Origin: Planctomycetota bacterium
GTDB lineage: Bacteria > Planctomycetota > Phycisphaerae > UBA1845 > PWPN01
DNA length: 11,291 nt
Direction of reading: 5' to 3'
NCBI GenBank assembly: GCA_020346805.1
Contig: CP070790.1
Location: 414,807-426,097 of the forward strand
Positions 6,166-11,291 of the stretch are shown here, piece after piece. Position 1 is the first letter of the stretch. Each line of letters begins with the position of its first letter. Under the pieces are notes generated by a model that was not told the DNA's origin, searched no databases, and was given only the letters and a program-made list of their open reading frames with translations. The translations under genes were made by a program, and so were the position numbers.

Positions 6166-8184
6166 TTATACTTCAGGTTTATCCTCCTCAGGTGGGGCTT
6201 CTTTCTTATCATCACTATCGTCGTCGCCACTCCCCGTAGACGTATCATCCTCTTTGACGGCTTCAGGCGCTTTTTCGCTTTCGGCAGTCGGCTTTTGCTG
6301 CTCAGTTGTCTCTGCCGACTCGGGAGCGACTTGATCACCTGGTGTCTCGGCTATCGCTTCGCTTTGCGGCGACGATTCTTCTGAAGGTTTCTCACTCCCC
6401 CCAACCTCTGACTCGGCGGCATCCATCTTGCGAAGCGGAAACTCACTTATCACATCCGTTGATTCCTCCCCCGGGCCATGCAAGCCGCCCCGTCGAGACC
6501 TTGGCTTGCCCGGTCCGCCGGCGGTGCCGTCTTCTGTCGCCCACTCCGCTCGCTTCTTACTCAATCCGATTTTCCGCTCCTGCGGATCGACCCGAAGTAT
6601 CTTGACTTCAATTTCAGTACCAACCTTCACTTCATCATGAGGATCCTCAACCTTGTGATCGGCCAACTCACTCACATGCAGCAAACCTTCCAGATCGGGC
6701 TCCAGCTCAACAAATACACCAAAGTTGGTGACCTTGGTTACCTTACCCTTAACAATCTGACCCGGAATATAAGTCGTCGGAATTGCATTGATCCACGGAT
6801 CCTCGGTCAACTGCTTGGTTCCCAAGGCCACACGCATCTTCTCCTGATCCACTGATAATACAACACATTTAACCATGTCGCCTTTCTTAAGCACCTCCGA
6901 GGGATGGCTGATTTTTTTCGTCCAACTCATATCCGAAACATGCAGCAGGCCGTCAACACCTTCTTCAATCTCGATAAACGCACCGTAATTCGCCAGATTC
7001 CGGACCCTGCCTTCAATGATGGTGTTCGGCGGATACTTCTCCGCAACCCGCATCCACGGGTTGGTCTCCGTCTGCTTGATACCCAGGCTGATTTCATGCT
7101 TGTCCTTATTGACCTCCAGCACCACTACCTCAATCCCATCGCCCAGACTGAGCATCTCAGAGGGATGATTGATCCGGCGAGTCCAACTCATTTCGGATAT
7201 ATGCACCAGCCCCTCGACGCCGGCCTCAAGCTTGATAAAAGCACCGTAATTCACAATATTAACCACCTCGCCGGTAATCCGAGACATAGGAGGATAGCGT
7301 TCCTCAATGCTCTCCCACGGATTCTCAGTCAGTTGCTTCATGCCCAGGGCAATCTTCTCCTTATCCCTGTCAACACTCAGCACCTTGACCTGGATCTCCT
7401 GATCAATCTTCAATATATCAGAGGGATGATTGATCCGATCCCAGCTCATGTCGGTTATGTGCAGCAATCCGTCAATCCCGCCCAAGTCTACAAAGGCACC
7501 GAAGTCGGCCAGATTCTTGACCACCCCTTTACGCACTTGATCGACCTTGATCTCATTGAGTACCTTTTCTTTGGCAACGTAACGCTGTTCCTCAATGTAT
7601 TTCCTCCTGCTGACCACGATGTTTCGCCGCTCAACATCGATCTTAAGGATCTTGGCTTCGATTTCGCGCCCGATGAATTCGCCGATATCACCGGGCCTGC
7701 GAATATCAACTTGTGATGCCGGCAAGAACACCGGGACACCGATATCCACCAACAAACCACCCTTGATCTTGCGCATTACTCGGCCCTTGACATCGTCTCC
7801 CTCTTTTGAAGTCTCGACAATCCGCTGCCAGTTAAGAATGCGGTCCGCCTTACGCTTGCTTAGTAAAACCAGACCGCTGTCCGACTCGACGTTTTCAAGC
7901 CAAACATCAACCTCGTCGCCCATATCAATAGCCGACTTATCATCCCACTCGTTCATCGAGACCAAGCCCTCGCTTTTGAGGCCCACATCAATTACTACTT
8001 GATCGCCGGCGGTCCCGATGACCCTGCCTTTAAGAATGGAACCCGATTTAAAATTACCGATTGTTTCGTCTACCTTGGCCGCAATGGCCTCTTCCAGAGC
8101 GCCAGCCCCCAAAGCCTCAGCCAACTCCTTTTCTATTTGGTTGTCATCTATACCCAAATCATTTATTAAATTGTAATCTACCAT
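6166..8184 (-). CDS. rpsA: 30S ribosomal protein S1
   Basis: RNA-binding protein of the small ribosomal subunit that captures and unfolds mRNA for initiation. The 672 residues hold six S1 (OB-fold) repeats at about 45-113, 128-196, 211-284, 299-371, 386-458 and 473-546. The last four carry the typical 'GAFV.L..G.(D/E)GL(L/V)H(I/V)S/T' pattern and 'HPS(E/D)', with 'ENPW' or 'TNPW' linkers between them. Domains 1 and 2 are divergent, as usual for the ribosome-docking repeats. E. coli S1 has 557 residues; the extra length here is a C-terminal tail (about 547-672) that is low-complexity, rich in E, S, P, D and K and strongly acidic at its end. The start ATG has GAAGG at 6-nt spacing. A structured leader and a promoter candidate lie upstream, and a terminator-like hairpin downstream. 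Two DNA stretches, 7157-7176 and 7418-7437, are identical over 20 bases because they encode the same repeat motif. Confidence 0.95.
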   Translation of the reverse strand: MVDYNLINDLGIDDNQIEKELAEALGAGALEEAIAAKVDETIGNFKSGSILKGRVIGTAGDQVVIDVGLKSEGLVSMNEWDDKSAIDMGDEVDVWLENVESDSGLVLLSKRKADRILNWQRIVETSKEGDDVKGRVMRKIKGGLLVDIGVPVFLPASQVDIRRPGDIGEFIGREIEAKILKIDVERRNIVVSRRKYIEEQRYVAKEKVLNEIKVDQVRKGVVKNLADFGAFVDLGGIDGLLHITDMSWDRINHPSDILKIDQEIQVKVLSVDRDKEKIALGMKQLTENPWESIEERYPPMSRITGEVVNIVNYGAFIKLEAGVEGLVHISEMSWTRRINHPSEMLSLGDGIEVVVLEVNKDKHEISLGIKQTETNPWMRVAEKYPPNTIIEGRVRNLANYGAFIEIEEGVDGLLHVSDMSWTKKISHPSEVLKKGDMVKCVVLSVDQEKMRVALGTKQLTEDPWINAIPTTYIPGQIVKGKVTKVTNFGVFVELEPDLEGLLHVSELADHKVEDPHDEVKVGTEIEVKILRVDPQERKIGLSKKRAEWATEDGTAGGPGKPRSRRGGLHGPGEESTDVISEFPLRKMDAAESEVGGSEKPSEESSPQSEAIAETPGDQVAPESAETTEQQKPTAESEKAPEAVKEDDTSTGSGDDDSDDKKEAPPEEDKPEV

Positions 8185-8209
8185 TAATAACCTTCGTAAC
8201 TGTAATCAG

Positions 8210-8301
8210 AAAACCCGCCGGACATGTGGTTCACGAAACTCACAGGGGCGGACCTGCAAATCCGTATTAATAAGAACCATCGACCCGCCGGCACGAACCA
8301 C
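8210..8301 (-). promoter_or_regulatory. Structured 5' leader of rpsA, possible switch
   Basis: On the rpsA-sense strand GTGGTTCGTG (8292-8301) pairs with CGTGAACCAC (8226-8235) over 10 positions. Inside it GGCGGGTC (8282-8289) pairs with GGTCCGCC (8247-8254) over 8 positions. All four non-Watson-Crick pairs are G-U on this strand and would be A-C on the other, which favours an RNA made in the rpsA direction. The 9-mer CCGGCGGGT occurs twice, at 8283-8291 and 8213-8221; the second copy can pair with the same GTCCGCC segment and is followed by a short T run. Two exclusive folds are thus possible. The structure ends about 15 nt before the rpsA ribosome site. No protein or ligand can be inferred from sequence alone. 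Confidence 0.5.
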
Positions 8302-8331
8302 TCGCGCCTCTCAAAGCAAGCCAGACCCAAG

Positions 8332-8361
8332 AGTATAGACAAAATCTCCCCCCAATGCCAC
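8332..8361 (-). promoter_or_regulatory. Promoter candidate for rpsA
   Basis: Minus-strand TATACT (8332-8337, 5/6 to the -10 consensus) with GTGGCA (8356-8361, 4/6) 18 bp upstream. Transcription would begin near 8325 and include the whole structured leader. The weak -35 makes it a moderate call. Confidence 0.4.
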
Positions 8362-8400
8362 CCCGCAAGCCCTTGAAATCGGCAACATAATGGGCACCAC

Positions 8401-8424
8401 AATATGCGTATTTTAATACATATT
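8401..8424. repeat. AT-rich imperfect palindrome upstream of rpsA promoter
   Basis: AATAT-GC-GTATT, TT, AATAC-ATATT: a 10-bp inverted repeat with a two-base bulge (GC) on one side. It sits about 40 bp beyond the proposed rpsA -35 element, where an operator or upstream activating site could lie. No known binding site is recognised. Confidence 0.4.
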
Positions 8425-8608
8425 GGCAAAAAAGCCGTTTTTCGACACCGGCTGCCCGATAATACAAGGGTAACAGGTATCGGTCTTTACTGGCAATGTA
8501 AAACCATCAACTTCAAAAGCCACCTCAACCGGTATCTTTCCAAAAAGCTGCCATCAACGATGCATTAGCGGCTTGACAGCAATCCCTTCGGCGGTTACCG
8601 GCTTGTGC
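8425..8608. other. Intergenic stretch without recognised content
   Basis: Between the palindrome and the membrane-protein gene I see no credible gene or clear promoter. GGC-AAAAAA-GCC-G-TTTTT at 8426-8443 is a minimal 3-bp hairpin before T's, too weak to call. An exact TTGACA at 8574-8579 has no -10 partner at normal spacing. The promoter of the gene at 8609 must lie here but I cannot place it. Confidence 0.4.
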
Positions 8609-9322
8609 ATGAAAAAACGTTGGTGGCAACGATGGCGATGGATGGTAACCGCCCTGGCGTCCGCGGCCCTGCTCTGGCTGGGAACCTGCTGGATGATGTT
8701 CCAACACATCCCCTCATGGTACCAGCCCATCCTCGTCCCGCCCGACGACCTTCAAAAAGTCAAAGATGACCTGGTGGCCACCTTCGACCAGCTTAGTGAA
8801 AAAATGGTCAAGCAAAATCAACCCTTCGATTGCCGATTTACCCAGGATCAGATCAACTCCTGGTTGGCCATCCTTGAACAAATCTGGCCCCCCTCTCGTG
8901 ATTGGCTTCCCCCTTCCCTCTCCGACCCCTTCGTATCCATCGATCCCAAAGGCATCCGACTGGCTGCCACATATAGAAAAGAGATGCTGAAAACAGTGAT
9001 CGGCGCCCGACTGGAAGTCGGTGTAACTGCAACCGGAATAATGCTCCGGCTTACAGCGGTCTCCGGCGGGATGCTCAGCACGCCTAAATCATGGATTAAA
9101 GAAAAACTCGCTGCTTTGGATCAGTCGGTTTGGCCGGCCGGAAAACAATTAAAATCTCAATATGGACAGGATAAACTACCCAATCTCAGTGACTTAGCTG
9201 ATGGAATCCTTCTACCCAACGCCTGGATCTGGCAAAACGGCAAGCAGCCCTTCAAAATTACCAACCTGCAACTGGATCCTGGATCTATCCTCATCACCTT
9301 CGAGCCCCTCCCCCGTCATTGA
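8609..9322 (+). CDS. Unrecognised protein with one N-terminal membrane anchor
   Basis: 237 residues from the ATG at 8609. The N-terminus is strongly basic and tryptophan-rich (MKKRWWQRWRW), followed by one hydrophobic span at about 12-32 ('MVTALASAALLWLGTCW'), then a soluble part expected outside the cytoplasm. That part begins with a segment rich in K, D and E (about 45-67), followed by 'FTQDQINSWLAI', 'DPFVSIDPKGIRLAATY', 'ARLEVGVTATGIMLRLTAVSGG' and 'FKITNLQLDPGSILITFEPLP'. The alternation of strands and the 'T.DQIN.WL' motif faintly recall the YpmS/DUF2140-like layout of anchored lipid-binding-type proteins, but I do not assign it. A TTG at 8573 would add 12 residues that fit a signal poorly, and no start has a clear ribosome site. 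Its stop overlaps that of the converging phosphoesterase gene by 7 bp. Confidence 0.7.
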   Translation: MKKRWWQRWRWMVTALASAALLWLGTCWMMFQHIPSWYQPILVPPDDLQKVKDDLVATFDQLSEKMVKQNQPFDCRFTQDQINSWLAILEQIWPPSRDWLPPSLSDPFVSIDPKGIRLAATYRKEMLKTVIGARLEVGVTATGIMLRLTAVSGGMLSTPKSWIKEKLAALDQSVWPAGKQLKSQYGQDKLPNLSDLADGILLPNAWIWQNGKQPFKITNLQLDPGSILITFEPLPRH

Positions 9323-9702
9323 TCCATCCGCCGCCATTCCCACATATCCGCCGTATCCGCCATTACCGTCAACTGATAAGTTCCCCTGAATCCCCCCCCA
9401 GCCAGCCGAAAAGTCCAGCTACCGGGTTGCCGATCTACCAACTCGTATTCCCCCTGTAAAACACGGGTTACGTGACCTCGGTCACCCGAGATTGGCCCCT
9501 GATATTCAAGATAATCCCGGCGATGGTCTTTCAGCCGCCGTACCTGCAGCGGAGACGAAACATCGGATTCCTCCAAGGTACACGGATCTTGCCTAAACTG
9601 CCAAGTGGCCAGTAACTCGCCCATATCAAACATAAAATCCCAATGTACCGCTCCCGAGGTCTCGTGCCGTAAAATCACAAATTGTCGCCAAGATTTACAC
9701 AT
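9316..9702 (-). CDS. Stand-alone LigD-type 3'-phosphoesterase domain protein
   Basis: 128 residues made up almost wholly of the domain found at the N-terminus of many bacterial DNA ligase D proteins, which trims 3'-phosphate or ribonucleotide ends at breaks. Seen in the sequence: 'FVILRHETSGAVHWDF' with H13, H20 and D22, matching the H..H.D metal-site pattern of the family, and 'RLKDHRRDYLEYQGPISGDRG' with H60 and Y64 in the position of the second active-site His and Tyr. The arginine that usually follows the aspartate by two residues appears to be M24. No ligase or polymerase domain and no ku gene are attached or nearby. Planctomycete genomes often carry such single-domain versions (family knowledge). 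The start is ATG at 9702, with a TATAAT only 8 bp upstream. Activity is not proven. Confidence 0.82.
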   Translation of the reverse strand: MCKSWRQFVILRHETSGAVHWDFMFDMGELLATWQFRQDPCTLEESDVSSPLQVRRLKDHRRDYLEYQGPISGDRGHVTRVLQGEYELVDRQPGSWTFRLAGGGFRGTYQLTVMADTADMWEWRRMDQ

Positions 9703-9710
9703 ATTAACCC

Positions 9711-9716
9711 ATTATA
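9711..9716 (-). promoter_or_regulatory. -10 element for the phosphoesterase gene
   Basis: Exact TATAAT on the minus strand, ending 8 bp before the ATG at 9702. Transcription would start at or next to the start codon, giving a very short or absent leader. No good -35 is visible. Confidence 0.35.
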
Positions 9717-9729
9717 AGAGCTTTTTTAC

Positions 9730-9761
9730 TTGATATCCGATAATAGCGTATATACTATAAT
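9730..9761 (+). promoter_or_regulatory. Promoter candidate for the TPR lipoprotein
   Basis: TTGATA (9730-9735) precedes TATACT (9751-9756, 15-bp spacer) and overlapping TATAAT (9756-9761, 20-bp spacer). Either -10 is close to consensus but neither spacing is ideal. The region holds the 8-bp palindrome GTATATAC (9748-9755) and is shared with the divergent phosphoesterase gene. Confidence 0.4.
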
Positions 9762-9792
9762 CCAAAACACGGATGAATCCGGACTTTATCAT

Positions 9793-9797
9793 GGAGG
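9793..9797 (+). promoter_or_regulatory. Ribosome binding site fixing the TPR lipoprotein start
   Basis: GGAGG, then 8 nt, then ATG at 9806. It selects this ATG over the in-frame ATGs at 9773 and 9791, and the product then begins with a normal lipoprotein signal. Confidence 0.75.
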
Positions 9798-9805
9798 ATA
9801 AGGTC

Positions 9806-10534
9806 ATGAAAAACAAAGACCGACCACATTTTCGTTTGCCAATTGTCCTCTCTTTGATCTCAGCAGTTCTTGCTTTCGTTGCTGCTGGATGCACCCAAAA
9901 CATCGACGACCTGAGAACCCAAGGCATCGGCGAGTTTCGCAACCATCAATATATTCAATCAATGGCCACCCTGCGCCGTGCCCTCGAACTAAAACCTCAT
10001 GACGCCCAGGCCAATTACTACATGGGTCTTAACTATCGGGTGATCGCCGCTGAAAAATTCCGCGAAGACAATATCGCCGCCGCCTGCCGCGAACTCGACA
10101 CCGCCATAATTTATTTCACCAATACCATCAAAACCTGGCCAAATTACATGGAGGCCGTCGCCAGCAAGAACGAAGCCCTGGAAGCCAGAGGGAAATATGA
10201 CGCCGCCCTGAAACTTGCCCAACGTGTTGCCCAAAATAATCGAGGTGTCTCAGATCACTATATTTATTTGGGTAACGAATATCGCGAACGAGGCGATTAC
10301 GACAACGCCCTCCGTTCCTACAAAACCGCGTTGGCCATCAATCCCGAATCGGCAAAGGCCTATGCCGCTATGGGAAAACTCTATTTGGAAATCGGGGATC
10401 GGGCCCTGGCCTTGGACTCCTTCCGCCGCGCCTATGAATTAAATCCATATGAATCGGGAGTTAATGATCATTTGGATACTCTGGAGGCTCAATACAAAGT
10501 CCAGGAAGTATCACTGAATACCCAATCAGAATAA
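9806..10534 (+). CDS. TPR-repeat lipoprotein
   Basis: 242 residues. A signal peptide with basic start (MKNKDRPHFR) and hydrophobic core ends in a lipobox-like 'VAAGC', with C29 as the probable lipid-modified residue. The mature part is a helical solenoid of about five tetratricopeptide repeats: roughly 34-67 ('GIGEFRNHQYIQSMATLRRALELKP'), a longer divergent unit 68-110, 112-145, 150-183 ('YLGNEYRERGDYDNALRSYKTALAINP') and 184-217 ('AYAAMGKLYLEIGDRALALDSFRRAYELNP'). TPR lipoproteins usually act as scaffolds for envelope or secretion complexes; the partner is unknown here. The closing segment resembles the G-Y-.-.-A family consensus well, the second unit poorly. It is flanked by a divergent phosphoesterase gene and a convergent PEP-CTERM gene, so it is probably transcribed alone. 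Confidence 0.85.
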   Translation: MKNKDRPHFRLPIVLSLISAVLAFVAAGCTQNIDDLRTQGIGEFRNHQYIQSMATLRRALELKPHDAQANYYMGLNYRVIAAEKFREDNIAAACRELDTAIIYFTNTIKTWPNYMEAVASKNEALEARGKYDAALKLAQRVAQNNRGVSDHYIYLGNEYRERGDYDNALRSYKTALAINPESAKAYAAMGKLYLEIGDRALALDSFRRAYELNPYESGVNDHLDTLEAQYKVQEVSLNTQSE

Positions 10535-10545
10535 TCGTACTACAT

Positions 10546-10570
10546 CACCGGCCCAACTTCCCCAGCGGTG
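10546..10570 (+). terminator. Weak hairpin after the TPR lipoprotein gene
   Basis: CACCG (10546-10550) and CGGTG (10566-10570) form a perfect 5-bp stem with a 15-nt loop, 11 bp past the stop. No T tract follows, so it would be at most a poor or Rho-assisted terminator. Confidence 0.2.
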
Positions 10571-10600
10571 CCTATCATGTAAGTCGCCAGCAGAGTGCGC

Positions 10601-10631
10601 AAAAACAAAGACCACCCACAATCGGATGATC
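10601..10631 (-). terminator. Intrinsic terminator of the PEP-CTERM gene
   Basis: On the minus strand GATCATCC (10624-10631), a 6-nt loop and GGGTGGTC (10610-10617) pair over 8 positions with two U-G pairs, followed by TTTGTTTTTG. It lies about 30 bp past the stop codon at 10663. The G-U pairs hold only in this direction. Confidence 0.75.
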
Positions 10632-10662
10632 CCTGTTAATATTCTTAATATGGTGTTTTTTA

Positions 10663-11291
10663 TTACCGCCGCTTTCTGCTCAACATCCACAAACCGCCAA
10701 AAGCTAACAGTGAAACAGTGGCCGGTTCGGGCACTTCATAAATATACGTAACCGTCGCCTCTGCTGAAGCAGAAGTCAAAAACTGTAGAATCAGATTACC
10801 GGCCCCGCTGCCCGTTGAAGTACCGGTAGCATCAACCGGCAAAATTATGTTGCCAAAACCCGTAAACAATACCAAGTCACTGGCCGGCGGGGGGCTGGTC
10901 GTGGTTTCGGTCTGATCAGCCGAAAGACCACTATAGGTTCGGCCGGATGTACCTCCAAAGTCAGTATTCCCATCATATGCCGTTACGTTATCCGATGTCT
11001 GGGCCAGCGGAATGGTAATCAATATGGTGGAGAGGTCCGGCCGTTGCAGTTCTATATCCGCCTGTATATCCATGGTTACCGTCGCGGGGGCGTTATCCTC
11101 ACTCTCAAATTTGGCTATCCCTTCAACATGACCGCTTAACGAAAACTCAATGCTCTGTAGAATACCCCACGTGGGATTAAACTTCGGTATGCTCATAGAA
11201 CTCGACCAATTCGTCGATTGCAGAGAAATTGAATCAGAGTAAGAAACCTGATCCGCATAGGCCGTCCCAGCACATATAATCGTAATCACAA
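10663..11291 (-). CDS. PEP-CTERM secreted protein, choice-of-anchor E-like, start outside window
   Basis: 209 complete codons are visible and the frame is still open at the right edge. The last visible part of a signal peptide ('ITIICAGTAYA', cleavage probably before DQ) shows that the true start is just beyond the window; the GTG at 11289 is not a convincing start. The mature protein is about 195 residues, rich in S, T, N and G, with 'FNPTWGILQSIEFSLSGHVEGIA' resembling the 'choice-of-anchor E' domain of PEP-CTERM proteins. The C-terminus has the sorting signal: PEPAT, a hydrophobic span 'VSLLAFGGLWML' and the basic tail SRKRR. By family knowledge such proteins are exported and processed by exosortase, ending at the cell surface or in the matrix. 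An exosortase gene is not in the window. A good terminator follows. Confidence 0.85.
   Translation of the reverse strand, partial: VITIICAGTAYADQVSYSDSISLQSTNWSSSMSIPKFNPTWGILQSIEFSLSGHVEGIAKFESEDNAPATVTMDIQADIELQRPDLSTILITIPLAQTSDNVTAYDGNTDFGGTSGRTYSGLSADQTETTTSPPPASDLVLFTGFGNIILPVDATGTSTGSGAGNLILQFLTSASAEATVTYIYEVPEPATVSLLAFGGLWMLSRKRR

Noticed and set aside
6904..7716. A 270-codon open frame on the + strand with repeat-like HL/D motifs
   Set aside because: It is the antisense image of the S1 repeats of rpsA; the periodicity comes from the S1 domains.
8184..8467. Overlapping minus-strand frames upstream of rpsA
   Set aside because: They have no ribosome site and no family resemblance, and they cover the structured leader and promoter candidate in two different frames.
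8573..8608. TTG start 12 codons upstream of the membrane-protein ATG
   Set aside because: No ribosome site, and the added residues (MTAIPSAVTGLC) spoil the clean basic-then-hydrophobic start at the ATG.
9773..9805. Earlier ATG codons for the TPR lipoprotein
   Set aside because: GGAGG at 9793-9797 serves the ATG at 9806, which alone gives a normal lipoprotein signal.
1..11291. CRISPR arrays, insertion sequences, tRNA or rRNA genes
   Set aside because: No regularly spaced repeats, transposase motifs, terminal repeats or tRNA-like cloverleaf sequences were seen on either strand.

Overview
The window looks like a bacterial chromosome fragment, most likely from Planctomycetota and probably from class Phycisphaerae. 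The taxonomic call rests on three things seen together: a type IV prepilin-like protein with the 'MLMVAATFPVG..QAR..AEET' style of N-terminus common in that phylum, a PEP-CTERM secreted protein ending in an RKRR tail, and two RpoD-family sigma factors. It is an inference, not a proof.

Layout. At the left edge a type IV prepilin-like gene (+, 5' end outside the window) converges on a long minus-strand block. Read in its own direction, that block is rpsA (ribosomal protein S1), a second RpoD-family sigma factor without region 1.1, dnaG (primase) and rpoD (primary sigma factor). It ends at a textbook intrinsic terminator at 958-990. dnaG followed by rpoD recalls the 'macromolecular synthesis' operon of E. 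coli (rpsU-dnaG-rpoD), with S1 and an extra sigma factor upstream in place of S21. The block is not one simple operon. There is a terminator-like hairpin with seven T's between rpsA and the sigma gene, and a near-consensus promoter (5/6, 17 bp, 5/6) in the 359-bp gap ahead of dnaG.

Right part. Upstream of rpsA lies about 420 bp without a credible gene. It holds a promoter candidate, an AT-rich palindrome and a strongly structured rpsA leader. Then come an unrecognised membrane-anchored protein (+), a stand-alone LigD-type 3'-phosphoesterase-domain protein (-) that overlaps it by 7 bp at the stops, a TPR lipoprotein (+), and a PEP-CTERM 'choice-of-anchor E'-like secreted protein (-, start outside the window) with its own terminator.

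How the genes work together. The minus-strand block supplies core replication-primer, transcription-initiation and translation-initiation functions. The flanking genes are cell-envelope, secreted or DNA-end-processing accessories with no visible functional tie to it. I found no mobile element, CRISPR array, tRNA or rRNA. The most interesting unexplained signals are in the non-coding RNA: a leader before rpsA in which two copies of the same 9-mer can compete for one complementary strand, three back-to-back hairpins between rpsA and the sigma gene, and a possible 27-30 residue membrane peptide between dnaG and rpoD.
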